DNA of 64,000 bases, from the NCBI GenBank assembly GCA_024760905.1, contig CM045737.1, forward strand, positions 10,219,726-10,283,725, read 5' to 3'. This DNA is from Plotosus lineatus. Taxonomy: Eukaryota > Chordata > Actinopteri > Siluriformes > Plotosidae. This document shows positions 44,557-55,556 of the stretch, piece by piece. Each line of letters begins with the position of its first letter. Position 1 is the first letter of the stretch. The notes beneath the pieces are model-generated. The model was not told where the DNA came from. It was given only the letters and a program-made list of their open reading frames with translations, and did no database searches. Position numbers and translations under genes: made by a program.

Positions 44557-45403
44557 GTCAATCAACAGTATCTTTATGCTCTGACTGATTATCACTCAAA
44601 CTGCTTGTGTGAAAGCTCATCTGAGTTGTGTAGTGTGAGAAAATACCTTATATCGCTCTAGTGATCATTAATGTTGCATAAGCACTTGCCACTCATCACT
44701 TCCTGTTTGAATCTGGTTTTGGGATGTGTGTGACTCAACAATCTTCCTCAAAAATAAGCGGTGTGAACATAGTTTTGGACATTAAGTGTGTGTGTTTCAT
44801 CCTGTTGCATGTGAGGGTTCTGTGTGTGGTATCAGAGTCATCTTCCATAAAGCAATTAGAGTGGTATAAACATTGCGAAGGGCCAATGATTGTGGATTAT
44901 GTTGTCTGGGCGGGTTGTCACCAGCTGTTCAAAGCACTTTATAATAGTCAGTGGCACATAAAGGTCCGTGCTGCAGGCTGGAGGTCATCATGATTGCTTT
45001 CTTGACGCATGATGGCTCAGCTGAAAGGCCTGGGTAAAGGAACTGTTCAATGCCAACGGTATAAGTAATTGGGTGGTGCATGCTGTGAAGACCTGCCCAT
45101 AGCTCTATCAAGGTATGGTGACTTGCATGAATTCACTACTTCTGCCAAAGACTGGTCCAGTGTGTCTTGCTTGTAAAGCTTCAGAGTTCACATGGTTTTC
45201 AGTCCCTTCATATGTGAACTGTGACTAATATCAGTGTGATCTGATGCAGCGGAAGTTAGAAAGTCATCAGAGTAGGTAGTGATCACCTCAATACTCCTTT
45301 TCTGTCAATGATTGCCAGCAATTCTATTGTGGTTTCATGGTTTTTTGAAGTGGGGAAGAGCCCACTGTTTGGTACAAAGACCTCCAGCATCATCACTCTC
45401 AAC
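44557..45403. other. No feature recognised
   Basis: Unique-looking sequence up to the hAT left end. Confidence 0.4.
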
Positions 45404-45554
45404 CAGGGGTCAGGAACCTTTTTGACTAAGAGAACCAAATATATTTTTTTAATACTGAGACCAACAATTTGAGAGTATAATAAGACTCTGAATTAATTTT
45501 AAACAACACTGTTATAACAAAGTTGTTTATTCATAAGAAAAGTACTTCTTACTA

Positions 45555-45764
45555 TTAATGTGACTTCTGATGCTGTATGGTGTTGCTGATGGCTTTGTAG
45601 TCTGGTTGATACGTGCTGAGGTTCAGCTTCATGCAGGCGTTTAGGCTTCCATCTATTAAACGTGACCGCAGGTTGGTCTTGATGCTTTTCAGGTGTGAGA
45701 AGGACTGCTCACACACACACATGTGGAGCCAAACATGGTCAATATGACAGGACGCGCGTCCCAA
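45555..45764 (-). pseudogene. hAT transposase C-terminal (dimerisation) fragment
   Basis: The minus-strand frame contains EQSFSHLKSIKTNLRSRLID, then LNACMKLNLSTYQPDYKAIS, which fits the hAT C-terminal dimerisation region (FS..K.IK...RS.L.d..L...M.l). Only the C-terminus survives; the catalytic residues are not visible. Confidence 0.75.
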
Positions 45765-46219
45765 GTTTTGGCAATCAGCTGGTCTGCGGGTTGAAGTTTT
45801 TCATTCTGAACATTTGTGTTTTGCTTGCCAGCCCTGCTTGGCTTCTTGCACATGAGCTGATCAAAAACGAGGGAAATTTACCTCTTTACCCCAAAACAAC
45901 TGTTGCATATAATCCAATAAAATGAGAGTTTCAAGGTATCGGCCCCGCCCACACAAACTTCTTTAAAAACAGTACAATATTTTTCATCTCTGAAAATTAT
46001 TGAAGGAATAATTAAAACAGCTTTGTATACAGGAATTATCTGTCAGGCTTTTAAAAAAAAAACTAATAACGGAGTATTGACGCAAGCTTCATTGAAAGAC
46101 ACAGAAAGGACTGGCTCTCCGCTGCCCGCCACAGCGACAAGTGGCATTGAAAATAGATGTATAGATTGAAATGCGTGAGATTAATTTATGTTTTTGTTTT
46201 ATTTGATGGCTTTTTCTGT

Positions 46220-46574
46220 CTGTCTGTCTGTCTTCCTTCTGGCTTTTTCCCTTTTGACTCGGGAGTCGCCACAGCGAATCATCTTAATTCGCACGTTTGA
46301 TTTGGCAGAGGTTTTTCCGTCGGATGCCCTTCCTGTCACAACCTTTTAGCAAGGGACAGAAACACGCTGACGACTTTGCAGCTACTCTTTACGAAAGTCA
46401 GCAATGGTTCTTTTACATGCCTCTCACCATAGACAGTGACAGACATGGCCGGCCTTTGATAACCCAGTTAGCCACACTGGGGGGACAGTGACAACCTTGT
46501 GGAGAGTGGGACTCGAACCCCCAACCTTTGGATCAGCGATCCAGCGCCCTATACCACTAGACCACCACTGCCCG
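46220..46574 (-). mobile_element. SINE-A, RTE-tailed form, full length
   Basis: Flanked by a 20-bp duplication with one mismatch (starts TATTTGATGG / TATTTGATAG; 46200-46219, 46575-46594). Minus-strand order: tRNA-like head (GGGCAGTGGTGGTCTAGTGG; B box GGTTGGGGGTTCGAGTCCC), the same body as L2-tailed copies up to GTCGTCAGCGTGTTTCTGTC. Then about 60 bp like the RTE 5' UTR (GACAGGAAGGGCATCCGACG), then about 55 bp like the RTE 3' end (ATTCGCTGTGGCGACTCCCG) and a (GACA)n tail. This is the reference copy of the chimeric form. Confidence 0.95.
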
Positions 46575-46679
46575 TATTTGATAGCTTTTTCTGTATTTTT
46601 ATTTAAAGGACAGCGTATGTTATTCTGTTAAGAAAGGCCACCATAGATTCATCATAAGTTCCTGACCCTTGATCTAAAC

Positions 46680-47018
46680 ACTGGTGCTCCTCAAGTAGGT
46701 GAACCCACTGCTGCTTACACTGCTGACCCATGATGACAAATAATAGATTATAATAGATCAAAGACAATAATTCACATTACAGTGGACAACCAAGCAGCTC
46801 TCTGGTAAAGAATGCTTAAAAACTGTTCAAATCACATTGTTTGCTGACAGGAGCACATGGCTCATAGTACGGTATCAACAGTGCTGATGATGACTCATTA
46901 TACAAACAGGAGCTTTCTAAGGGTGGGGTTGTGTCACAGCTGGGTGTCTCATTTCGTAATTGTTTGAGCTGTGGGAAGTTATTCCAAACTTAGGAATGTT
47001 CCCTGTTAGGAAATTACC
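46680..47018. other. No feature recognised
   Basis: Unique-looking spacer sequence. Confidence 0.4.
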
Positions 47019-47190
47019 ATGAGGTATTGGTTAGCACTTCCGCCTCATAGCAAGAAAGTCCTGGGTTTGTGCCCTGTGATTGGAGAGGGCATTCCCGTGT
47101 GGAGTTTGCATGTTCTCCCTATGCTTATGTAGGTTTCCTCCCATGCACAGCAAGTTAATTTGCTATGCAGGATTACCCCAGGTGTGAATG
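47019..47190 (+). mobile_element. HE1-like SINE
   Basis: Head GAGGTATTGGTTAGCACTTC, CTGGGTTTGTGCCCTG (B-box position), then GTGTGGAGTTTGCATGTTCT and GTAGGTTTCCTCCCATGCAC. The 3' end is lost after about 47190. Confidence 0.8.
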
Positions 47191-47717
47191 TACAGGTTCG
47201 AAGAGGATTCAGGATACCCCAAATTGATCCTGAAGACAGTTATGGATACACAGCAGCAGAAGGAGGAAGCAGTGAATAGTTCTGGTGTATGCGTCCATGA
47301 GCCATATCCCATGAGGCCAGGAGAAGACAACGGTGAAAAATGTCCCTATCTTCTGCATTGTGGAATGTTTGCAAGTCCATGGTTGTTATATGTTGATGGT
47401 ATAATTGAGTCACTGTACAGGAGAGGGATTTAAGACAAGAATGGAAGACGGATTGACCTCTCCAAAGGCTGGGAACAGAAGAGCTTAATAATTACATATA
47501 AGTGCAGAATAACAATGGACAAGAACTTGGTCATCACATGTTGAGAAATGAATATGCTGGTGATATTCAAGCAAGACCTTCCCCATACTGTATTTACCCC
47601 ACGGAAGTCCCCAGCAATGATAAAACCAGCCACTGGGTGTGAAGACCAAGTATCGTTTATTTCCTACTATAATAGGTAATAATTAAAAGTATCTGGTTTA
47701 TCTAGCTGAGATAAATG
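47191..47717. other. No convincing gene
   Basis: Holds a plus-strand open frame (47188-47433) that begins in SINE sequence and lacks splice or family support; treated as fortuitous. Confidence 0.4.
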
Positions 47718-47980
47718 TACAGGCGGCCCTCTACTTACAAAATTAATCCGTTCCAGAGCCTTTTTCGTAACCTGGAGTTTTCGTAAGTAGAGGCGCATTT
47801 TACATGTAAAAGGCATGATTCGTTCCAAGGCTCCCAAGACTACCATATAAACCCTTTAAAAATGATAAAAGTACACCAATTTTGTATGAAATATGCATGA
47901 AATATGTGTTAAAAGTAATAGAAAATTATTTATTAAACCATTTAACTAACATATTAAACCATTTTATTAACATATTTTTT

Positions 47981-48328
47981 CCAGTTCATCACTTCATTTT
48001 CTGTACCCGCTTAATCCTAATTTGGGTCACGGGGATGCTGGTGCCCATCCCAGCCAACTTCAGGCGAGGGCAGAGTACACCCTGGACAGCTCGCCAGGCC
48101 ATCGCAGGGCAGAAACATGCTGACGGCTTTGCAGCCTCCTCTTTACGAAAGTCAGCAATGGTTCTTTTACATGCCTCACACCATAGACAGTGAGAGACAT
48201 GGCCCGCCTTTGATAACCCAGTTAGCTGCACTGGGGGGGACAGTGACAACCTTGTGGAGAGTGGGACTCGAACCCCCAACCTTTGGATCAGCGATCCAGC
48301 GCCCTATACCACTAGACCACCACTGCCC
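47981..48328 (-). mobile_element. SINE-A, L2-tailed form, full length
   Basis: Flanked by a perfect 12-bp duplication AACATATTTTTT (47969-47980, 48329-48340). Minus strand: GGGCAGTGGTGGTCTAGTGG head, GGTTGGGGGTTCGAGTCCC B box, body, tail CGTGACCCAAATTAGGATTA. Head and B box are intact. Confidence 0.95.
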
Positions 48329-48368
48329 AACATATTTTTTAATTAAACCATTATTAAACATTTTTTAT

Positions 48369-48371
<3 letters not shown>

Positions 48372-48408
<37 letters not shown>

Positions 48409-48431
48409 CACTGTGTCTCTCTGTCCCTCTC

Positions 48432-48515
<84 letters not shown>
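48372..48515. repeat. Compound (CA)n(CT)n(CA)n array
   Basis: CA block, CAACACTGTGT junction, CT block with CTGTCCCTCTCT interruption, second CA block, then AAACTCTCTCT. It is the single-module counterpart of 39124-39478. Confidence 0.95.
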
Positions 48516-48517
<2 letters not shown>

Positions 48518-49361
48518 CTCTCTCTGGTGTGTTTTGCCGAATGAGGGCTCCGCCCACACGCAACACAAAGCCGATGGAGCAATTCTATTTAAATGTTTAA
48601 ATTGACGGGATGTTGTATTTATAGCAGAATTACAGTACCTCTTTGAAAGATCAGAGGTCCTGATTCAATATTAACTTGCTTCCTTGCGAGATCGGAGGTC
48701 TTGCCGCACGGAGCACTCTGTTTTCATGCTCCTTCTGCTTCAATATCGTGCCGAAATAATCACCTCCGTCACTGTATTTCCGCTTTAAGGTCTCCTTCTG
48801 CTTCAATATCATCCTGATTGTAAAGGGGCCTCGGTGACAACAAAATATAACGCTGCAATGATCAATCTCAAAACAAACCAACAGTCCTGTTCAACTCTCC
48901 ACGTGTGTGACAAACAGGAAGTATGGATACAGGAAGTATGGGTACAGGTCAGTTCCCTCCTGGCCAATGGGAGGCTAGCGGGGCAGGATGTTGGGAGACA
49001 GCCAATGAGAGAGCAACTCGCCCATTATTTGAATTTTGAATGGCGCGTTTGAATTTTTGAATGGCGCATTTGGCACTTTTCGTAAAAAAAAAGGGGACGA
49101 AAATTTAGGAAAATGTTTTTCGTAACCTGGATTTTTCGTACTCAGAGGTTTTCGTAAGTAGAGGGCCGACTCTAATTGGAATGCAAATGACTGTAAAACT
49201 CAAATGATGTAATTTTCAGAGTCGGATGAGATGGTTAAATTTTGATAGTGATCCGTCCAGATTTCAGATTTCAACATCTGTCAAACAACAACAACAACAA
49301 AAACAAACATGGAACATCTGAGCCTCAGCCATTGTTTACTATAATAAAAAAAACCCAATCT

Positions 49362-49621
49362 CATTCATTCATTAATTTTCTGAACTGGTTAATCCTAATT
49401 AGAGTTACGGAGATGCTGGCGTCCATCCCGGCATCCTCCGGGCGAGGGCAGAGTACACCCTGGACACCTCGCCAGACCATCGTAGGGTGGAAACACACTG
49501 ACGGCTACACAGCTACTCTTGACGAAAGTCAGCAATGGTTCTTTTACATGAACATCTCACCATAGACAGTGAGAGACATAGCTGGCCTTTGATAACCCAG
49601 TTAGGTGCACTGGGGGGGACA
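49362..49621 (-). mobile_element. SINE-A, L2-tailed, head truncated
   Basis: From an (ATTC)n tail through TTAATCCTAATTAGAGTTAC and TTCTTTTACATGAACATCTC to TTAGGTGCACTGGGGGGGAC. The tRNA-like head is absent. Confidence 0.8.
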
Positions 49622-50581
49622 AACAGTCTCTGAGAAAAATAATGAAAAAGCAATGCTTGCAGCACTACACTGCTGGCAGATATTAATGCCTGCCTGGATA
49701 CCATGGAAGTTCTCGGGTAGAGGAGAAGTGAAGCATCTCTTCTGTATTCTGCAGGGAATCTTGGTACGTTAGCCTTTCTAGCGCCTCACTTTGCATTGCT
49801 GGTGTGTTTGTAATACATTACCTGAAAGAGACACCTGAGATAGAAACTTTGGGGGGTATTGGAGATGGAGATGATTCGTAAGTGTGAAAGTTCCTATAGT
49901 TAGAATGAAACTGCTATTTTTAGTAATGTCAGTTCATACAAAATAAATAAAGAAATAAAATAAAATAAAAAATGTATTCCCCAATTTACTAGCATCTGAA
50001 ACATAAGCTCAGTGCCACAGACCGCCTATTCTTTATCAGTCTTCACCGAAGAAAAGATGATAATATTGTTAGTTTACTTTTGCCCTGGACTGGAAAGCGA
50101 CGAGATTTTATTGTTACTGACTGGATTTTTCAGGAATTATCCTGTTTTTATGTCTGCATGGAGGGTGCACAGCATGGCAGAGACGCCTGATATAATAATA
50201 GCACTTAATGTTTTTCTTTATTCCTCCTTTAATTAATGATAAACATTGTCTACCTAGTAACTGGAGTTCAATCAATAGCAGTCTGGAGCGGGACCACATC
50301 TTCAGGGGGAAAACCTTAGCAGTACCCAGCAATAAATTATTGTAGCAGTTGAAAACGTGAAATGATGTAACCACAACATAAATAATATTAAATACTGTAT
50401 AGATCTGTAGTATCTCTATGTGTAGCATAAAAGTAATGACTTAATTTTAAAATACCACATGTCAATGGATTGTACGATGATAATCAGTAAACGTATAGGT
50501 GTTTTTGCAGTACTGAGGTCAACACAAGGTTGAAGTAACTTCAATGTTCACAATAATCTTTGACAAAGTATTGAAAATTTA

Positions 50582-50612
<31 letters not shown>

Positions 50613-50729
50613 CATACATTCTGAACTGTTTCATTTCATTGCAAAAAACCCAACAACCCTGAAGTTGAGCGTGTGCATTAATTTCTTGCATATTGGGATT
50701 TTAATATGGACGAAAACAATAACCCAGGG
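49622..50729. other. No gene seen; poly-A at 50584-50612
   Basis: Unique-looking sequence. A 29-nt A-run is present; no exon or element recognised. Confidence 0.4.
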
Positions 50730-51022
50730 GGCAGTGGTGGTGTGATGGATTATGAACCAAGGTTACGGGTTCAAACCCCCCACTGTCAATGGGTTTTCAC
50801 TGCTGCTCCCCCAGTGCACCAACTGGGTTATCAAAGGCCGGCCATGTCTCTCACTCTCTATGGTGTGAGCTTCATGTAACCGAACTGCAAAACAATCATG
50901 GTGTTTCTGCCCTGTGATGGCCTGGCAAGCTGTTTAGGGTGTACTCTGCCATCGCCCCGAGTCAGTTGAGATGGACCTCGGCCTTCCCATGACCCTATTT
51001 AGGATTAAGGAGATTATGAACA
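50730..51022 (+). mobile_element. SINE-A, L2-tailed, old copy
   Basis: Head GGGGGCAGTGGTGGTGTGAT, B-box-like GGTTACGGGTTCAAACCCC, body ACTGGGTTATCAAAGGCCGG, tail CATGACCCTATTTAGGATTA. More diverged than other copies, with a shortened head. Confidence 0.8.
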
Positions 51023-51214
51023 GTAAAAGTCCTAGTAAAAGTCAAAAAGTGTAGTGTGTGTGTGTGTGTGTGTGATGATATGAACTATTATTATACTTTT
51101 GGCCATTACGGGCCTTCAGTCAGTCAATGTTTTCTATGTCGCATCTTGTGCTACCCTGTCTTTATTGGTAATTATGTTCAACTGAACCTTTTTGTCTAAC
51201 CTTCATAAGTTACC

Positions 51215-51217
<3 letters not shown>

Positions 51218-51280
<63 letters not shown>
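51218..51280. repeat. (GT)n microsatellite
   Basis: About 31 uninterrupted GT units; a shorter (GT)n lies at 51053-51074. Confidence 0.95.
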
Positions 51281-52850
51281 CAGTCTTGAGGTTGCTTGAG
51301 GTCTGTGATGGAACCCATACTTATAACCTGTAAAATTTGGTGCCCTCTCCTTTACACTGCATATCTGAGTCTACACAGTCTGCCTGGTAGCCCAGAGGAT
51401 TGGTTCCGACCTGCCATGCAGAATACCTGGGTTCGATCCTAACAGCTCTGAGCCTTCTGTTTGAACTATTGAGTTTCATATATAGCAGAAAACATCTGTG
51501 TAAACATAACAGTGTAAAAACAAGAACATCTGATTAAAATTGTCAATGTGAACTAATTTGAATTGAGATTTTAATTATGCAGGGCAACAATAATACTCAG
51601 TAAAAACATGTCATGAAAAAGTGTGGCGTCTGTGAGTGTTTAAGTCAGAGTTAGCCGGTGTGGGTTATGTGGAAGAAACGTGTCTGTCCAAAAAGCTCAG
51701 AATTTTCAAGCTGTGTTTGCTTGTAAATATTTCCAATCTTCTTTCCTGAAAATTTGAATTATTTGAATTCGAAGGCTCCGGCTCAGAGATTATGTTCAGT
51801 ACGTCGGACTCAAAATAGAATATAATGTGGTCAGGTGGATGAGGCCAGGTGAGAACAGTCTTCCTTCCCAGCTGTTGCATGAAACTCACTTCCACTTCCT
51901 CTCCAATCACCTGCATAACATGTACCACGAAGGACTAATTTTCATATCTGATCAGAACCAGGTGGTGTCACCACACTGTCCCATGACATCGCTCACATGC
52001 TCAGGCTGCATAAACTACTGTACACAGGTGTAGATTGCAATCGGCTGGCGGCTGCTCCAAAAGTGGAAAGCTTGAATTTCACTGCTGGGTTTATAACCAT
52101 CGTCAACATGGGTGCATTCAGCCTTCATCCTCATGGAGTGTTTCTTTGAGCTCTCTGAGCGTTTTGACTTGGTGGAGCCAATTGATTTGATGCGTAGTCA
52201 AAGCATAAAGCATCTTCTAAGCAAAACCTGCAGATCTTCATACTTTTTCTATTCTGTGTGACTTTTGCAAAGTTCGCAAGGCAAAGATGAAACTTTGCTG
52301 GCCCACTGCTGCCACATTAAAGCAATTTTTTTCCAAGGGACATACAAACCCAATTTTATTCGAGTAGCACTTCACACAGCTGTGATACATGCATTCCGTT
52401 CTGCTGGGATTGCGCGCAATAACCGCTAGCAGCGCTGAAATGCTGCTTGAGAGAAAGATGTCTATATGAGAATTTGAGATGTTTCGTGACTGTTCCATTG
52501 TGCAGTGCATGCAGGTCCTTCAGAGGGAAGCAGTACCCTTCTGTTCTGCTTAATTTCTTTTTGTCAGTGTCTTTTTTTTGGCCTGATACCATGTAAATAT
52601 TCTTACCCCTACAAAGAAACCCAGATAGCGTTCTGCCTTTTAGGGTTTTTTGCTGTTCTTTCCCTTATTTCCTGAGTTTGAACATGCACTTGCGCCAGGA
52701 GCTGCCCTGTGATGAGCCACTAGTTCTTTGCTTGAAAAAGACCCTATTATAATTATGAAAAAAAAATTCAGAGTGCAGAAATTCATTTAATTTTATTTCC
52801 CCGCTGTAAATTTTCATCTTTCTAACATTTCTATTATAAACATTAGGAGT

Positions 52851-52885
<35 letters not shown>

Positions 52886-53649
52886 CTTATTTTCATGTTC
52901 AGCAATTGTGCATGAATGACATATTCATGTTGCACCTTTAATCAGCGTAATAAACTGATGATTTTTAACAGAACAGGCTGCTAACAGAAAGATTAGTATT
53001 AGAGAGACATTGCAACCGATTGCACCATTTGACATTTCAGCTTAAAATCAAATTTCACAGGTATTCGTCACAGTCACCTCTAGAAGCACATGTCTGTGGT
53101 CCGAACAATTCGAACATAATTTTCAAAATAAATACTGTACTAATGTTTTTTTTTTTTACAAATATCATGAATTTGGATATTTTTTGATTTCATACCCTTT
53201 GACATGTACAAGCAAGCATATGTGACCACGCCCTACAAATGTCAAATTATCTTATCTTTAAAAGAGAACAGCTAACCTTGTCCTGCAGCAGGTAGGCTTT
53301 TCAGAGGTTCTTCTGTGTAATCACACTTCCGTCACATGGTATAAAAAACAATATTAACAAAATGGTTCCATAAATTGTGGTTACACCACGTTGACGTTTC
53401 AGTACATTGAGTTGATGACACGATTTCCCAAAACTACTTTTAATACTCAAAATTTGGCTTATTTTTGTTTAGTATATAACAGTGACGTTAGAATTAACGA
53501 GAGTCATACTATGTTATTCAGAATCTGGAACTATCCCCGTCTGTAACCTACGGCCATGATGCACGATAACATGTTTTTGTACTTGTTATGATATACTTTA
53601 TTAAATAGCTAAATTGGGAACTGATTGAATCATATGGGTCTTTCATACG
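51281..53649. other. Transposon-poor stretch, no gene recognised
   Basis: A tRNA-like scrap (GGTAGCCCAGAGGATTGGTT ... CTGGGTTCGATCC) lies at 51384-51440, and a T-run at 52854-52881. The rest shows no TIR, SINE or exon. It could contain conserved non-coding sequence, but this cannot be judged from one genome. Confidence 0.35.
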
Positions 53650-54324
53650 TCACAAACATGAGGAACATGTGTTCACCGACAATGGTTTCTGGAAGTACTG
53701 CTGAGCCCATTCTGTGATTTTCCTTTCAGTAGCATTCCTGTTTGTGGTGCAGTGCCGTTTAAGGGCCTGAAGATCACAGGCATCCAACATGGTTTTTCGG
53801 CCTTGACCCTTACGCACAGAGATTGTTCCAAATTCTCTGAATCTTTGGATGATGTTATGCGCTGTAGATGATGATACCTTCAAACTCGTTGCAATTTTTT
53901 GTTGGGAAGCACCTTTCTGATATTGCTCCACTATCTTTCTGCGCAAAATTGGGAGAATTGGTGATTCTCTACCCAGCTTCGCTTCTGAGAGACACTGCCA
54001 CTCTGAGAAGCTCTTTTTATACTCAGTCATATTGCCAATGGACCTCATTAGTGGTATTTGGTCTTACAGCTGTTTGTTATAATTTCAATTGACTTTTCCA
54101 GCCTCTATTGTTACCTGTCCAAACTTTTTTGAGACTTATTGACCCCATGAAATTTAAAATCAACATATTTTCCCCTTAAAATTATACATTTTCTCATTTT
54201 TAACTTTTGACCCTGTCATCTATGTTCTATTCGGAATAAAATATTGAAATCTGGCACTTCCACATCATTGCATGCAGTTTTTTCTTCACAATTTGTATGG
54301 GTGTCCCAACTTTTTTGGAATCCG

Positions 54325-54326
<2 letters not shown>
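53650..54326 (-). mobile_element. Tc1-like element, 5' half only
   Basis: A terminal text TGTCCCAACTTTTTTGGAAT ends next to the (GT)n at 54327, and the minus-strand transposase start follows inward. The other TIR and the DDE region are absent; similarity stops around 53660. Confidence 0.75.
53670..54048 (-). pseudogene. Tc1 transposase N-terminal domain, truncated
   Basis: An open minus-strand frame encodes the bipartite paired-like DNA-binding region: RRKIVEQYQKGASQQKIATS, SSTAHNIIQRFREFGTIS, VRKGQGRKTMLDACDLQALK, and the second HTH (ITEWAQQYFQKPLSVNT). It then breaks off with CSSCL, where the DDE catalytic domain should begin. The GRPR-like hinge appears as KGQGRKT. Confidence 0.8.

Positions 54327-54410
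<84 letters not shown>
54327..54410. repeat. (GT)n(AT)n compound microsatellite between two Tc1 termini
   Basis: GT units are followed by AT units. The left neighbour is a Tc1 terminus ending ...GGAATCCGGTTT and the right neighbour begins CAACCCAAATTCCAGAAAAG, a terminus-like sequence in the opposite orientation. Confidence 0.9.
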
Positions 54411-54412
<2 letters not shown>

Positions 54413-54477
54413 ACCCAAATTCCAGAAAAGTAGGAATGTTCTTTAAATTTGAATAAAATGAAAATTAAAGACTTTTA
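54411..54477 (+). mobile_element. Tc1-like terminal fragment
   Basis: CAACCCAAATTCCAGAAAAG and following TTTGAATAAAATGAAAATTAAAG resemble a diverged Tc1 TIR facing the one at 54300-54326. It is cut by the Rex3 3' tail at about 54478. Confidence 0.5.
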
Positions 54478-55207
54478 TCATCATCCTCCTTTTAACCTGA
54501 GATTGGGTCACAGGGGCAGCATCCTCAGCAGTGAGGTCCAGACATCCCTCTCCCCAGCCACTTCCTCCAGCTCTTCCGGGGGGATAACAAGGCATTCTAA
54601 GACCAGCCAAAAGACATACTCCCTCTAGAGTGTTCTAGGTCGACCTTGGAGTCGCTTCCCGGTTGGACATGCCTGAGACACCACACCAGGGAGCTGTTCG
54701 GGGGTCATTCTAACCTGATGCCCCAGTCACCTCAGCTCGCTCATCTCAATGCAAAGGAACAATGGGTCTACTCCAAGCTCCTCTTGGATGGCTAAGCTTC
54801 TCACCATGCCTCTAAGGCATGGTGCCTCACCTGCCACCTGGCGAAGGAAGTCCTTTTCAGCCACTTGTGTTCATGATCTTGTCCTTTCAGTCACTACCCA
54901 AAGCTCATGACCATAGGTGAGGGTTGGAACGTAGATCAACTGTTAAATTGAGTGCTTTGCCTTGCAGCTCAGCTCCCTCCACCACGATGGACCAGTAACA
55001 AGCTCCACTTTACAGCAGAGGCTGCAACGATCTGCCTGTCAATCTCTCACTCCATCCCTCTCTCACTTGTTAACAAAACACAGAGATACCTGAACTCCTC
55101 TGTTTTGGGCAGAACCTCATTTCAGACCTGGAGGATGCATTCCACCCTTTTCTGGCTAGGAGACATTGCCTTGAATTTGGAGGTGCTGTCTCTCATCCTG
55201 GCCTCTT
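54478..55207 (-). mobile_element. Rex3-like LINE, 5'-truncated
   Basis: On the minus strand it runs from the RT C-terminal region to the 3' end, with an ATCATC (GATG-type) tail at 54478-54488. Plus-strand text in the correct reverse order: CTTCCTCCAGCTCTTCC, GTCACTACCCAAAGCTCATG, CATAGGTGAGGGTTGGAACG, AGATACCTGAACTCCTC. Rex3 is an RTE-clade LINE with GATG-type tails. No long frame survives. Head-to-head with the next Rex3 segment. Confidence 0.75.
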
Positions 55208-55445
55208 CACAGGAGTCTCCTGTCCTGCCCTTAACTCCCACCTCTGGCAGAACTACAACCACATTTCAAAGGAGGCAGGTGACATGTAATCCGAATTGGC
55301 CATGTTTCTTGATTCCATTATTGAGGCGGCAGCCCATTGGTGCCTGTCATGGTGGTAACACCTGAACCTGGTGGTGGACACCTATGGTGAAGGGGGCTGT
55401 CCAGCTGAAAAAGAAGGCCTATCGGGTCTTATTAGCATGTTCCCA

Positions 55446-55556
55446 CATCAACCTCTCAAGATCCTGGAGTCCAAAGAGATCGAGACGTTGGTTGCTGAAA
55501 TTGAGAAAGAAAAAGAGGAGGAAGCTGAGAAGAAGAAACAGAAGAAATCTTCATAG
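55446..55556 (+). pseudogene. psma7: C-terminal coding fragment of proteasome subunit alpha-7 type gene
   Basis: An open plus-strand segment of 36 codons plus TAG reads HQPLKILESK then EIETLVAEIEKEKEEEAEKK and KQKKSS. This agrees with the charged C-terminal tail of the 20S proteasome alpha-7 subunit as I know it (..LKIL..EIE..VAEIEKEKEE...KKKQKK.S), with the usual Asp before Gln replaced by His. Only the tail is present and upstream sequence is Rex3, so it cannot be functional. Just after the stop (55568-55598) lies text also found inside the hAT at 46062-46100. It may be a captured last exon or a retrocopy end; no poly-A follows. Confidence 0.75.

Larger units (their letters stand above)
45404..46671 (-). 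mobile_element. hAT transposon remnant (copy 2) hosting SINE-A
   Basis: Ends CAGGGGTCAGGAACC and GTTCCTGACCCTTG. Possible 8-bp duplication CTCTCAAC / ATCTAAAC (6 of 8). Co-linear with 13573-14495, plus extra internal sequence (45950-46100) that the first copy lacks. The text at 46062-46100 recurs at 55568-55598. SINE-A at 46220-46574 is inserted near the right end. Confidence 0.75.
47720..49172. mobile_element. Tigger-like element (TIR type 2) hosting SINE-A
   Basis: TIRs CAGGCGGCCCTCTACTTACA and CGTAAGTAGAGGGCCGACTC, flanked by TA (47718-47719, 49173-49174). Left and right regions match 35673-39566. Compound microsatellite at 48372-48515. Right part has the GCCAATGGGAGGCTAGCGGG / GCCAATGAGAG CCAAT pair. 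It lacks the RTE insertion, so it supplies the pre-insertion sequence for that event. Confidence 0.9.

Noticed and set aside
48372..48515. CRISPR-like or other spaced repeat array
   Set aside because: Simple dinucleotide repeats only, without unique spacers; the window is eukaryotic.
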